64,000 nucleotides of DNA from Campylobacter sp. RM16189 (GCF_012978815.1 NZ_LIWR01000007.1:1-64000); one strand, 5' to 3'. Shown: positions 49,280 to 57,871, numbered from the stretch's first letter. Numbers and translations are program-made. Notes: generated from the sequence alone by a model not told the origin.

Positions 49280-50330
49280 CGAACAAAACGGAGATCAGAC
49301 CTTTTGGGTATCTTATGCCGATTTAATGGCTGGGCTTATGTTTGTCTTTATGCTTATAATAGGAGCAGTTGTCGTTAAATATGTTTTAACCCAAAGCGAT
49401 CTGATAAAACTTCAGTCAAATTTAAAAGAACAAGAGAGAAATATCACAATATCTCAAAATGAACTAAAACAACAAGAGAAGATAATACAAGAAATTTTTG
49501 TAAATTTAAATGCCGCAAAGAGTGAAAACAGAGAGCTTGTAGATATAAATCAGATAGTAAAAGAGCAGCTAGAAGCCACAAAGGCTCAAAAAGATAAACT
49601 CGAAAGTATAACCTCTTCCTATGAAAATAGGCTTGATGATGCAAATAAGACTATTTTAGATCTAAGTCTTGAACTTTCTAAAACATTGCAAACCCTAAAT
49701 CAAAAAGAGATACAGATAAATGAGTTGTTGTCAAATTTAAAACTAGAAAATTCCAGATACTTTGCCTTGGAGTCTGATTATAACGATACTAAAAACAAGA
49801 TAAAAAATATTAGCTTACTTCGCTCAAATGTAATATCGAATTTAAAAGATAAGCTTGGAAGTAAGGTAAATATAGATCCGGCATCCGGTGTAGTCGCACT
49901 TCCTGACTCTATACTTTTTGATACCGGCTCATACAAATTAAAAGAGAGCTCTAAAGAGCATCTAAAAGAGATATTGCAGAACTATTTTGAAGCTATTTTA
50001 AATAGTGAAGAGATATTAAAACATATAGATAAAATCGTTATAGAAGGACATACAAATTCTATAGGCAGCTATTTATATAACCTTGATCTATCTCAAAAAA
50101 GAGCTTATGAAGTGCTTCAGTTTATCTATTCTTGGAATAAAGATAAGAGACTTGAAGAGTATCTGATGGCAAGCGGGCGTAGTTTTAGCGATCTTGTTAT
50201 TAAAGATGGTATGGAAGATGTCGAAGCTTCAAAAAGAATTGAGATTAAAATTTCATTTTCGGACAAAGAGGCTATGCAAGAGATAGAGAAGTTTTTGGAG
50301 CAACAAAATAGAAAATATTCACAAAATTAG
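49263..50330 (+). CDS. MotB/ZorB-like OmpA-domain protein
   Basis: 355 residues. One membrane helix (about 14-40) with the MotB-type motif 'WVSYADLMAGLMFVFML', where Asp20 is the likely proton-binding residue. Coiled coil about 45-175, then an OmpA-like peptidoglycan-binding domain (about 205-340, 'ILFDTGSYKLKESS', 'IVIEGHTNSIGSYLYNLDLSQKRA'). It overlaps its MotA-like partner by 17 bases. Standard stator architecture: inner-membrane channel anchored to the wall. Confidence 0.85.
   Translation: MKIRNSEQNGDQTFWVSYADLMAGLMFVFMLIIGAVVVKYVLTQSDLIKLQSNLKEQERNITISQNELKQQEKIIQEIFVNLNAAKSENRELVDINQIVKEQLEATKAQKDKLESITSSYENRLDDANKTILDLSLELSKTLQTLNQKEIQINELLSNLKLENSRYFALESDYNDTKNKIKNISLLRSNVISNLKDKLGSKVNIDPASGVVALPDSILFDTGSYKLKESSKEHLKEILQNYFEAILNSEEILKHIDKIVIEGHTNSIGSYLYNLDLSQKRAYEVLQFIYSWNKDKRLEEYLMASGRSFSDLVIKDGMEDVEASKRIEIKISFSDKEAMQEIEKFLEQQNRKYSQN
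50295..50310 (+). promoter_or_regulatory. Ribosome site deciding an ATA start
   Basis: TTGGAG, seven-base spacer, then ATA. The position agrees with where the conserved family N-terminus should begin. Confidence 0.5.
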
Positions 50331-51171
50331 CTTTAAGGGACTTCATTTTTATCTGCTTCGCGATGATCTGATAGGCGGAGAATTTAATGGAAATAAGGCC
50401 AGAAAACTTGAGTATTTTTTAAAAGCCGACTTAAGAGGTATCAAGAGAGTCGTAAGCTATGGTTCTAGCCAATCAAATGCGATGTATAGCTTAAGTTTAT
50501 TTGCTAAAATAAAGGGGCTTGAGTTTTATTATGTGGTTTCAAGCTTAAACTCAAATTTAGCCGATAATCCGATCGGAAATTTTAAATTAGCACTTGAAAA
50601 CGGAATGCAAATTTTTATAGATAAAGATCGAGAACAAAAGGCAAGAGAGCTAGCAAGTAGCAAAGACTCTTTGCTTATAAACGAAGGAGTGTGGCAAAAA
50701 GAGGCCGAAATGGGCTTTATCTCTCAAGCCAAAGAGATTGAGTCTTGGGCCAATAAACACTCTAAAATTTTTGATATTTTTTTGCCATCTGGCACCGGAA
50801 CTAGTGCAGCATTTTTAGCTAAGCATATTAAATTTGATGTATTTACTTGTCCTTGTGTAGGAGACGTAAAATACCTAAAAAGCGAGATTTTGGCTCTAGA
50901 TGCTAATTCAAAGGTTGAAATTTTAAATCCTCATAAAAAATATCACTATGGGGATTTAAAATTTGAGCTTTATGAAATTTGGCAAGAAATTTTAAAAGAA
51001 ACAGGCATAGAGTTTGATCTAATCTATGATCCTGTAGGGCTTTTGACACTTTTTGCAAATTTGGATAGATTTAAAAATGAAATTTTATATATCCATCAAG
51101 GTGGAATTTTAGGTAATATTAGTCAAAAAATAAGATATGAAAGAAAGATAAAAATGAGGGAGATAAGATGA
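50308..51171 (+). CDS. PLP-dependent deaminase/desulfhydrase (ACC deaminase/D-cysteine desulfhydrase family), non-canonical start
   Basis: The first in-frame ATG (50482) would remove the PLP-binding lysine, because the same frame continues upstream and encodes LRDDLIGG and then GNKARKLEYF with the family's PLP lysine. The frame is open back to 50287, yet has no ATG, GTG or TTG there. A good Shine-Dalgarno (TTGGAG, 50295-50300) stands seven bases before ATA at 50308, giving 287 residues starting ENIHKISF after the initiator. ATT at 50317 is an alternative. Other motifs: 'YGSSQSNAMYS' and 'PSGTGTSAAFLAKH'. Overlaps the MotB-like gene by 23 bases and hisD by 4. Substrate unknown. Confidence 0.72.
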   Translation: MENIHKISFKGLHFYLLRDDLIGGEFNGNKARKLEYFLKADLRGIKRVVSYGSSQSNAMYSLSLFAKIKGLEFYYVVSSLNSNLADNPIGNFKLALENGMQIFIDKDREQKARELASSKDSLLINEGVWQKEAEMGFISQAKEIESWANKHSKIFDIFLPSGTGTSAAFLAKHIKFDVFTCPCVGDVKYLKSEILALDANSKVEILNPHKKYHYGDLKFELYEIWQEILKETGIEFDLIYDPVGLLTLFANLDRFKNEILYIHQGGILGNISQKIRYERKIKMREIR

Positions 51172-52475
51172 AATTTTTACTTACAACAGATACTGATTTT
51201 AGAGAGAAATTTGATAAGCTGGTAAATAGGTCTAATATGGATATGAGTCATGTTATGCCGGTGGTTTCTGGAATTTTAAATGATGTTAAAAAAGAAGGAG
51301 ACAGGGCGCTTTTTGAGCAGATTTCTAAATTTGATCGCTGGAATCCTAACGAAAGTAACTTTAAAATAAGTCCAGTAGATATGCAAAACGCTTATGATAA
51401 TATTGACGATTCGCTAAGAGCGGCGTTAAACTTAGCCTATGATCGCATTAAGGCTTATCATGAAAAAAGCATACCTAAGACTTGGACCAAAAGAGATAGT
51501 GTCGATGTGCTTCTTGGCGCAAAATACACCCCTATTGATAGGGCCGGGCTCTACATCCCTGGTGGCAAGGCAGCATATCCTAGCTCGCTTCTTATGAATG
51601 CAATTCCTGCTATAGTAGCTGGCGTAAAAGAGATAGTTGTTTGCACTCCTGCAGTTGAAGGAAAAGTAAACAAGCTACTTTTGGCAGCTATGCACGTATG
51701 CGGTATAAAAGAGGCATTTAAAGTAGGCGGTGCGAGCGCTGTTGCGGCTATGGCGTATGGCACAAATTTAATTAAAAAAGTAGATGTAATCACAGGGCCT
51801 GGTAATATCTATGTGGCAACTGCTAAAAAGCTTGTATATGGAGATGTCAATATAGATATGATAGCTGGACCAAGCGAGATAGGCGTAATAGCAGATGAGA
51901 GCGCAAATGCTCGCCATATAGCTATAGACATGCTATCTCAGGCCGAACATGATGAGCTTGCAAGTGCATTTTTAATTACTCCAAATCAAGCTTTTGCAAC
52001 CAAGGTTCAAGAGCATATAAATGGGGAATTAAAGAGTCTTGAAAGGCGCGAAATAGCTGGAGCAAGTATAAAAAATAAAAGTGCAATAATAGTAGCAAAA
52101 GATATAAACGAGTGTGTGTCTCTTATGAATGAGCTTGCGGTAGAGCACTTGGAAATTGCTACAAATAATGCTCTTGAGATTATGAATGATATTAAGCATG
52201 CAGGGGCTATATTTTTAGGGCACTTTACTCCTGAAGCCATGGGGGATTATCTGGCTGGACCAAACCATACTCTTCCTACGGGTGGAAGTGCTAGATTTTA
52301 CTCTCCTCTTGGGGTTGAAAATTTTATGAAAAAAACTTCTATTATCTCTGTTGGATCTAAAGGCATAAGCGAATTAGGGCTTGCCTGCATGAGGTTTGCG
52401 GAAGCAGAGGGACTGACAGCTCATAAGCGCTCTGTGGAAGTAAGGTATAATGAGATAAAAGGTTCTTGTATATAA
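51168..52475 (+). CDS. hisD: Histidinol dehydrogenase
   Basis: 435 residues with the HisD signature: 'PIDRAGLYIPGGKAAYPSSLLMN', 'VITGPGNIYVATAKKLVYGDVNIDMIAGPSEI', 'LSQAEHDELASA' (zinc-binding Gln, His), 'GPNHTLPTGGSARFYSPL'. It performs the last two oxidations of histidine synthesis. The start overlaps the PLP enzyme gene by 4 bases; other his genes are not in the window. Confidence 0.97.
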   Translation: MKFLLTTDTDFREKFDKLVNRSNMDMSHVMPVVSGILNDVKKEGDRALFEQISKFDRWNPNESNFKISPVDMQNAYDNIDDSLRAALNLAYDRIKAYHEKSIPKTWTKRDSVDVLLGAKYTPIDRAGLYIPGGKAAYPSSLLMNAIPAIVAGVKEIVVCTPAVEGKVNKLLLAAMHVCGIKEAFKVGGASAVAAMAYGTNLIKKVDVITGPGNIYVATAKKLVYGDVNIDMIAGPSEIGVIADESANARHIAIDMLSQAEHDELASAFLITPNQAFATKVQEHINGELKSLERREIAGASIKNKSAIIVAKDINECVSLMNELAVEHLEIATNNALEIMNDIKHAGAIFLGHFTPEAMGDYLAGPNHTLPTGGSARFYSPLGVENFMKKTSIISVGSKGISELGLACMRFAEAEGLTAHKRSVEVRYNEIKGSCI

Positions 52476-52495
52476 GAAATTTATAAGATAATTTG

Positions 52496-52501
52496 TATAA
52501 T
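52496..52501 (+). promoter_or_regulatory. -10 promoter of flaC
   Basis: TTTGTATAATGTG, an extended -10 (TGTATAAT form), 25 bases before the flaC ATG. I found no sigma-28 box (GCCGATAA) or sigma-54 GG/GC pair in this 50-base gap. Confidence 0.65.
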
Positions 52502-52525
52502 GTGCAAAATTTAAAGGAATTTGAT

Positions 52526-53278
52526 ATGAAACTAGCAGGATACAGTGCAAATTTAAACAATCACTATCTCGAACAGGCTAAAAATAGTAGCGATAAAGCG
52601 TTAAAGAATATAGCTGCCGAGCGTTCTATAAGTGGCATAGATAGTGCTAATTTAATAATAGCTGATAATTTAAAAACTCAAAGCTCTGTACTAGAGCAGG
52701 GTATTGCAAATGCAAATGACGCTATAGCGATGCTTCAAATCGCGGATAGCACTCTTGCAAATATCACAAAGAGCGCAGATAGGATAAACGAGCTATCCGT
52801 GTCTTTTAATAATGCCGCTTTAAATAGCGACCAAAGAAGAATGATAAGAAGTGAGGCTACAGCTTTAGTAAAATCTATGAACGATAGTCTTTCTCAAGCA
52901 AGCTTTAACGGAAAGAATATCTTTAGTGGTGAGATGAACTTTTTAACTGAAAACGGCATGCAAGGGCTAAATTTATCATCCATTAACTCATCTGATATTG
53001 ATGTGGCTAATCAAGATAGCATACATAAATTTATATCCAATGTAAATTCACTACGCGCAGAGATTGGATCAATTCAAAACGCAATGATTTCTGGCATAAA
53101 TTCTAGTTTAACTAAAAATGTAGCGCTTAAATCAAGTGAAAATAATATGCTAAATAATGATATGGCTAAAAATATAAATGACCTAAATAGCAATAATTTA
53201 AAACTAAATGCGTCCATTATGGCTCAAGCGCATAACAACGTAAATTTACAAAATCAAGTCACTAGACTGCTTGGATAG
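52526..53278 (+). CDS. flaC: Flagellin-like secreted protein FlaC
   Basis: 250 residues from ATG 52526 (MKLAGYSANLNNHYLEQ) after AAGGAA; the longer frame from 52493 contains the promoter. It has the conserved flagellin D0/D1 N-terminal ('KALKNIAAERSISGIDSANLIIAD', 'ANDAIAMLQIADSTL') and C-terminal helices ('SIMAQAHNNVNLQNQVTRLLG') with almost no variable centre. This matches C. jejuni FlaC (about 249 residues), which is exported by the flagellar apparatus, adheres to host cells, and is not a filament subunit. Followed by a terminator. Confidence 0.87.
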   Translation: MKLAGYSANLNNHYLEQAKNSSDKALKNIAAERSISGIDSANLIIADNLKTQSSVLEQGIANANDAIAMLQIADSTLANITKSADRINELSVSFNNAALNSDQRRMIRSEATALVKSMNDSLSQASFNGKNIFSGEMNFLTENGMQGLNLSSINSSDIDVANQDSIHKFISNVNSLRAEIGSIQNAMISGINSSLTKNVALKSSENNMLNNDMAKNINDLNSNNLKLNASIMAQAHNNVNLQNQVTRLLG

Positions 53279-53292
53279 AATTAAATTTTTAT

Positions 53293-53318
53293 GGAGAGAT
53301 ACACTCTCCTTTCTTAAT
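53293..53318 (+). terminator. Terminator of flaC
   Basis: GGAGAG-ATACA-CTCTCC hairpin 15 bases after the stop, followed by TTTCTTAATTTTTTATT. Confidence 0.85.
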
Positions 53319-53419
53319 TTTTTATTCTTAAAAATATTAAAATTAAACAATTTTTTAATTTTAAATGAATATAATCTTTTTTTAATTATAATTTAGTAAT
53401 ATTTTTTAAGGAATAATGA

Positions 53420-53821
53420 ATGGCAAAATTTAAATATACTTTTACTGTATGTTTAACTATTTTATTGGCAGGTTGTGGTGGTGTAGCATTTTTACCAAAG
53501 CCATTGGCGCAAGATGCAAGAGGTATTGCGCTTGTGGATGGTACTCCGTATAATTGTAAGACGCTTGGCGAAATAGAAGGTAGTGATGAAGTTGCAGGAC
53601 GAGTTGGTGCAACTTATAATACTTTAAGAAAAGGTGCCTATAACGATCTTAGAAATGAAGCAGTTGCAGTTGCTGGTAATGGCAAGCGAATAACACTTAG
53701 AATTTTGAATGAGGTCGCAATTTGTGGATACGGGAATAGTCTTTATTATTGTGATAAGGCAAATTTACCAATCCATAGTTTTAAAATTAAAGCACAAATT
53801 TTTGAGTGCGGAGAGAAGTAA
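53420..53821 (+). CDS. DUF4156-like lipoprotein
   Basis: 133 residues. Signal peptide with lipobox LAGC (Cys19), then a small domain with 'LGEIEGSDE' and 'LRNEAVAVAGNGKRITLRIL', the pattern of DUF4156/RcsF-like lipoproteins. Three or four further cysteines ('YNCKTLGE', 'AICGYG', 'YYCDK', 'IFECGEK') may form disulphides, an arrangement reminiscent of RcsF, but no Rcs system is known in Campylobacter. AAGGAAT precedes ATG 53420. Function unknown. Confidence 0.75.
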   Translation: MAKFKYTFTVCLTILLAGCGGVAFLPKPLAQDARGIALVDGTPYNCKTLGEIEGSDEVAGRVGATYNTLRKGAYNDLRNEAVAVAGNGKRITLRILNEVAICGYGNSLYYCDKANLPIHSFKIKAQIFECGEK

Positions 53822-53829
53822 AATATAAT

Positions 53830-53865
53830 AGGGATGGAAGATTATTGTAATCGCCATCCCTTTTG
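53830..53865. terminator. Bidirectional terminator between lipoprotein gene and dnaK
   Basis: Compound hairpin: AGGGATGG / CCATCCCT (53830-53837, 53854-53861) enclosing GATTA-TTG-TAATC, with TTTT after it on the plus strand. Confidence 0.88.
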
Positions 53866-53869
53866 AGCT

Positions 53870-55756
53870 TTATTCTACTTCGGCGTCTATTACGTCGTCA
53901 TCTTTCTTTTTATTTTTAGAAGTTGCATCAGCATTTGCATTAGCGTTATCATCTTTTTTATACATAGCTTCCGCTAGTTTATGGCTTGCCTCGCTTAGAG
54001 CTTTTACTTTTGCATCTATCTGTTCTTTTGAAGCACTCTCATCTTTTAAAGTCTCTTTTAGCTCGTTTAGAGCTTTTTCTATATTAGCCTTATCGTCAGC
54101 AGGAATCTTGTCCCCTAGCTCACTTAGGCTCTTTTCTGTTTGATGTGCCAAGCTGTCCGCTTGATTTCTAGCTTCCACAGCTTCTTTACGTTTTTTATCA
54201 TCTTCTTTATGAAGCTCAGCATCTTTTACCATCTTGTTTATCTCGTCATCGCTTAGACCGCTTGAGCCTGAGATAGTGATGTTTTGCGCTTTGCCTGTTG
54301 CCTTATCTTTTGCGGAAACAGTTAAAATTCCGTTTGCATCTATGTCAAATTCTACCTCTATTTGAGGTACTCCGCGAGGTGCTGGCGGGATGCCCTCTAG
54401 ATTAAATTGACCCAGTGATTTATTGTCTCTAGCGAAGTCTCTTTCGCCTTGTAATACATGTATTGTAACCGCGCTTTGATTATCTTCTGCAGTTGAGAAC
54501 ACTTGGTTTTTCTTAACAGGTATGGTTGTGCCTTTTTCTATAATTTTTGTCATCACGCCGCCAAGTGTTTCGATACCAAGGCTTAGCGGAGTAACGTCAA
54601 GAAGCAATACGTCTTTTACGTCGCCTTTGATAACCGCACCTTGTATCGCCGCACCTATGGCAACCACTTCATCAGGATTTACGGATTTATTTAGCTCTTT
54701 GCCGAAAGCCTTTTTAACCTCTTCTTGAACTAACGGCACGCGCGTAGAACCACCAACCATAACGATCTCTTTTACCTCAGATTTATCTAGCCCTGCCTCT
54801 TTTACAACCTCGTTTATCTTAGATATGGTCTCTCCTACCAAATCTTCTATCATAGACTCAAATTTTGCACGAGTTAGCTTTTTAACAAGGTGCTTAGGAC
54901 CTGTCGCATCAGCCGTGATAAATGGTAAATTTATCTCTGTTTCTTGAGCGGAGCTAAGCTCTTTTTTGGCGTTTTCTGCAGCTTCTTTTAGTCTTTGAAG
55001 CGCCATTACATCGCCTTTTAGATCGATTCCGTTTTCTTTTTTGAACTCGTCAGCCAACCAATCTATCAAGCGATTATCAAAGTCATCGCCTCCCAAGAAC
55101 GCATTACCGCCTGTTGAAAGAACCTCTACTACATTATCTCCAGTTTCAAGAACGGTTACGTCAAAAGTACCGCCACCAAGGTCGTATACTACTATCTTTT
55201 CTGCTTCTTTCTTATCAAGTCCGTAGGCAAGAGCCGCTGCAGTTGGTTCGTTGATTATACGAAGTACGTTTAATCCGGCTATGGTTCCAGCCTCTTTGGT
55301 AGCCTTTCTTTGGCTATCGTTAAAGTACGCAGGCACTGTAATAACCGCATCTATAACCTTTTCGCCAAGGTAAGCTTCGGCATCCTCTTTTAACTTCATC
55401 AAAACTTTAGCCGAAATTTCTTGAGGAGTATATACCTTGCCGGCTATTTCGATAGCGCAGGCACCATTTCTATCAACTACATGATAAGGAAGCCTTGTTT
55501 TAGCCTCTTTTGCAGCATCTTCATTACTCATTAAGCCCATTATTCTTTTTATAGAATAAATTGTTTTCTCAGGGTTTGTAACCGCTTGACGTTTAGCGCT
55601 ATCGCCTACTAAAACTTCACCTTTATCGGTAAAAGCGACAACAGAAGGAGTTGTGTTTTTGCCCTCTTTGTTTTGTATTACCTTACTCTCTCCTCGCTCG
55701 TAAACACTCACACAAGAGTTTGTTGTACCAAGGTCGATTCCTATAACTTTTCCCAT
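53870..55756 (-). CDS. dnaK: Chaperone DnaK (Hsp70)
   Basis: 628 residues: '[16 protein letters not shown]' ATPase phosphate loop 1, '[15 protein letters not shown]', '[15 protein letters not shown]', then the substrate-binding domain ('[17 protein letters not shown]') and a lid ending in an acidic tail with the [10 protein letters not shown] terminus recognised by co-chaperones. Third gene of hrcA-grpE-dnaK, 35 bases after grpE. dnaJ is not adjacent. Confidence 0.99.
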   Translation of the reverse strand: MGKVIGIDLGTTNSCVSVYERGESKVIQNKEGKNTTPSVVAFTDKGEVLVGDSAKRQAVTNPEKTIYSIKRIMGLMSNEDAAKEAKTRLPYHVVDRNGACAIEIAGKVYTPQEISAKVLMKLKEDAEAYLGEKVIDAVITVPAYFNDSQRKATKEAGTIAGLNVLRIINEPTAAALAYGLDKKEAEKIVVYDLGGGTFDVTVLETGDNVVEVLSTGGNAFLGGDDFDNRLIDWLADEFKKENGIDLKGDVMALQRLKEAAENAKKELSSAQETEINLPFITADATGPKHLVKKLTRAKFESMIEDLVGETISKINEVVKEAGLDKSEVKEIVMVGGSTRVPLVQEEVKKAFGKELNKSVNPDEVVAIGAAIQGAVIKGDVKDVLLLDVTPLSLGIETLGGVMTKIIEKGTTIPVKKNQVFSTAEDNQSAVTIHVLQGERDFARDNKSLGQFNLEGIPPAPRGVPQIEVEFDIDANGILTVSAKDKATGKAQNITISGSSGLSDDEINKMVKDAELHKEDDKKRKEAVEARNQADSLAHQTEKSLSELGDKIPADDKANIEKALNELKETLKDESASKEQIDAKVKALSEASHKLAEAMYKKDDNANANADATSKNKKKDDDVIDAEVE

Positions 55757-55791
55757 TTTCTATCCTTTTGTTTAAATTTTATTTCTTAAAT

Positions 55792-56316
55792 TTATTTAGC
55801 TATCGTAACCATGGCAGGGCGCAATACTCTGCCATTTATCATGTAGCCTTTTTGTATAACTTGCACTATCGCACCACTATCATGCCCATCGCTTTCTACT
55901 TGAAGCATTGCATTATGCACATTAGGATCAAATTCACAATCCGTACTAATGGCTGTTATCCCGTTTTTCTCGAAAGATTTTCTAAACTGATCTATTGTTA
56001 TATTTATTCCATCTTTTATTTTTTGTGCAAATTCATCTCCTTCCGGATCAAAATTTACAGCCATCTCCAACGCATCAATTACAGGCAAGAGATCTCTGGC
56101 AAATTTCTCATTAGCGTAGTTTGCTAGGTCTATTTTCTCTTTTTCAAAGCGTTTTTTTATATTTTCAAAATCCGCATTGGCCCTATAATACTTATCTGTT
56201 AGCTCATCAATCTGTTTTTGCAGTTCAAGATTTTTTAAGCTATCACTGCCGAAGCTAATACTCTCGTCACTTCCTTCGGCAGGTATTAGATCTTCCGCTT
56301 TTATCTCTTCATTCAT
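55792..56316 (-). CDS. grpE: Nucleotide exchange factor GrpE
   Basis: 174 residues: long N-terminal dimerising helix (about 25-80) and beta domain with 'GVTAI'-like 'NGITAISTDCEFDPNVHNAMLQVESD' and 'GYMINGRVLRPAMVTIAK', the GrpE signature. Releases ADP from DnaK. Start overlaps the hrcA stop by 4 bases. Confidence 0.96.
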   Translation of the reverse strand: MNEEIKAEDLIPAEGSDESISFGSDSLKNLELQKQIDELTDKYYRANADFENIKKRFEKEKIDLANYANEKFARDLLPVIDALEMAVNFDPEGDEFAQKIKDGINITIDQFRKSFEKNGITAISTDCEFDPNVHNAMLQVESDGHDSGAIVQVIQKGYMINGRVLRPAMVTIAK

Positions 56317-57101
56317 GCCACATCCTTTATTTGGTTAAAAAATTTTTCATAATCTGCATAAACACTGCCTGCGCATATCATCTTGGCTTCTTTATCAAGA
56401 TAATTAACCTTGCATTTTATGCCTATAAAACTTTCTTCAAAAAGTGGAGAAAATGTCAAATTTGAAGCCATCAGATGTTCAAAGCTGGGATCTAAAATCA
56501 TCCTAAATCTCTCGTCCTTAAACATATTAAAGGCTACACCCTCATTCTCCTGAAAGTAAATTTTCGTTCTCTTTAACTCCTTTATCTTATTTTTAAGCTC
56601 ATTTAAACCAACTTGCATAGAGATCTGCTCAAGTTTGTTTAGGCTTGCTCCAATTAGATTGTTTAGAAATTTTTCAACCCTTGGATCAAATTTTAAGACA
56701 ATCTCGTCATAGTTAAAATTTAAAATTAAAAATTTGTCGTTTACTCTCAAAATTTCTTCTAAATTTTGCTCTCTATCGCCATAAATCATGCAATAAATTT
56801 CCATGCTGTCAACAAGCATCTTTAAAAATCTCTCATTATGTATCAAAAATTCATCTTTGAAATTTAAGTGACTCTGCCAGTAAGCATTCATTGTCGATGT
56901 CGTAGGAATTCTGCCTCCACTGATGTGAAATTGTGTTATTGCACCTTCGTCAGATAGTTTTTTAAAATATACTCTGATCGTAGAAGCAGGAATTGATACT
57001 GACATACGAGAACCAAGCTCGCTAGAACCTATCGGAGAGTTATCGCTCAAATAGGCTTGAATGATTGATTCAAGTATTAAATCTCTTTTGCTTATTTTCA
57101 T
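56313..57101 (-). CDS. hrcA: Heat-inducible transcription repressor HrcA
   Basis: 262 residues, shorter than the 340 of Bacillus HrcA. N-terminal winged helix (about 1-75, 'KRDLILESIIQAYLSDNSPIGSSELGSRMSVSIPASTIRVYFKKL'-type pattern, key PIGSSEL and STIRVY) and a divergent effector domain. It represses its own operon through the CIRCE element immediately upstream and needs GroEL for activity in related bacteria. First gene of hrcA-grpE-dnaK. Confidence 0.92.
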   Translation of the reverse strand: MKISKRDLILESIIQAYLSDNSPIGSSELGSRMSVSIPASTIRVYFKKLSDEGAITQFHISGGRIPTTSTMNAYWQSHLNFKDEFLIHNERFLKMLVDSMEIYCMIYGDREQNLEEILRVNDKFLILNFNYDEIVLKFDPRVEKFLNNLIGASLNKLEQISMQVGLNELKNKIKELKRTKIYFQENEGVAFNMFKDERFRMILDPSFEHLMASNLTFSPLFEESFIGIKCKVNYLDKEAKMICAGSVYADYEKFFNQIKDVA

Positions 57102-57104
57102 ATA

Positions 57105-57131
57105 TTAGCACTCTTTTATTTTAATTGCTAA
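57105..57131 (-). promoter_or_regulatory. CIRCE operator (imperfect) of hrcA-grpE-dnaK
   Basis: Plus strand TTAGCACTC (57105-57113), nine bases, AATTGCTAA (57123-57131). The first arm is perfect to the CIRCE consensus TTAGCACTC-N9-GAGTGCTAA; the second matches 7 of 9. It begins 3 bases from the hrcA start codon, so it overlaps the ribosome site region as well as the probable transcription start. Confidence 0.85.
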
Positions 57132-57135
57132 GTGC

Positions 57136-57165
57136 ATTATACAACATTGAGTGTATAAATGTCAA
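57136..57165 (-). promoter_or_regulatory. Near-consensus sigma-70 promoter of hrcA-grpE-dnaK
   Basis: On the minus strand TTGACA (57165-57160), an 18-base spacer and TGTATAAT with TATAAT at 57141-57136. Both hexamers are perfect, unusual in Campylobacter where -35 boxes are normally poor. Transcription would start about 57129, inside CIRCE. Confidence 0.88.
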
Positions 57166-57385
57166 GTGATAAAATTAAAGAAAATTATTTAGATAATCTT
57201 AGTCTAATAGACTAAGCTATATTTTGTGGTTTTAATACAAATTTTATATAAATATATACGTAATTACGTATAAAATAATTTATTAAAAGTATAAATACTA
57301 CTATTAAAATTATATTTTATCTATATTAATGCTATTTAAACAATATTTTATGTATATTTAATAATAAATATCGTATAATTATTAA

Positions 57386-57640
57386 ATGGTAGAGATAAGC
57401 GATATTTTTAATTTATTGCATAATGCTGTTGAATCAAAAAATATGGGCAAGAAGATTTCTCAAGCTCAGATGGCTAAAAATCTTGGAATATCCATGAGAA
57501 CATATCAAGATTGGAGACTTGGAGTATCTAAACCTCAAGCTGCTATTGCAGTATGTCAACTTTTATGCGAGCTTGATGATGAAGATTTGCTATATACGAT
57601 AAAAAAGATAAAAAAACTTATAGGAAGAACTGATGGATAG
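57386..57640 (+). CDS. Small HTH (XRE-like) regulator
   Basis: 84 residues. A helix-turn-helix is visible at about 24-50: 'KISQAQMAKNLGISMRTYQDWRLGVSKPQ', with Gln-x3-Ala, Gly-Ile-S and a recognition helix, as in XRE/Cro-type proteins. No ribosome site is clear and a -10 box (GTATAAT, about 57374-57380) is only five bases from the ATG, so the mRNA may be nearly leaderless. It overlaps a second small gene by 8 bases. The target is unknown. Confidence 0.65.
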   Translation: MVEISDIFNLLHNAVESKNMGKKISQAQMAKNLGISMRTYQDWRLGVSKPQAAIAVCQLLCELDDEDLLYTIKKIKKLIGRTDG

Positions 57641-57827
57641 ATTAACACAAAAAGAGCGAGCAGCGCTTGAAGATGTTTTTACAGCTATTTATGCAGATAG
57701 AGAGTCTAAAATTAGTAGTTTTTATAGAGTTTTTTATAAAAAGATAATCCTAAATACTAAAAATTTTACTTCTAAGATAAATTATAAAGTTTTTAAATTT
57801 AAAAATATAAGTTTAAAAAGAAAGTAG
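57633..57827 (+). CDS. Small basic protein downstream of HTH gene
   Basis: 64 residues, not recognised. The first half is mixed charge ('MDRLTQKERAALEDVFTAIYADRESK'-type helix), the second half is basic and aromatic ('YKVFKFKNISLKRK'). AGGAAG at 57621-57626 and an 8-base overlap with the HTH gene support translation. The two genes could be a regulator and partner. I see no toxin or antitoxin family signature. Confidence 0.5.
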   Translation: MDRLTQKERAALEDVFTAIYADRESKISSFYRVFYKKIILNTKNFTSKINYKVFKFKNISLKRK

Positions 57828-57832
57828 TTTTA

Positions 57833-57867
57833 GGAAAAAAAATAAAGAGCCCTATTTAAAAGGGCTC
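57833..57867 (-). terminator. Terminator of rpsO
   Basis: Stem GAGCCCT / AGGGCTC (57847-57853, 57861-57867); on the minus strand it is followed by TTTATTTTTTTT, a strong U tract. Confidence 0.9.
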
Positions 57868-57871
57868 GTGA

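Larger units (their letters stand above)
57102..57385. other. AT-rich spacer between hrcA and the small HTH gene
   Basis: 284 bases without a gene. The first 65 hold CIRCE and the heat-shock promoter. The remaining 57166-57385 are very AT-rich with runs such as TATATAAATATATACGTAATTACGT; CGTAATTACG (57260s) is palindromic. TATCGTATAATTATTAAATGG just before 57386 suggests a -10 for the HTH gene, very close to its start. Confidence 0.6.

Noticed and set aside
47954..50330. Complete Zorya anti-phage system
   Set aside because: No helicase (ZorD), ZorC or ZorE follows; the next genes are a PLP enzyme and hisD.
50482..51171. PLP enzyme starting at its first ATG
   Set aside because: This start would delete the conserved PLP lysine region encoded in the same open frame upstream.
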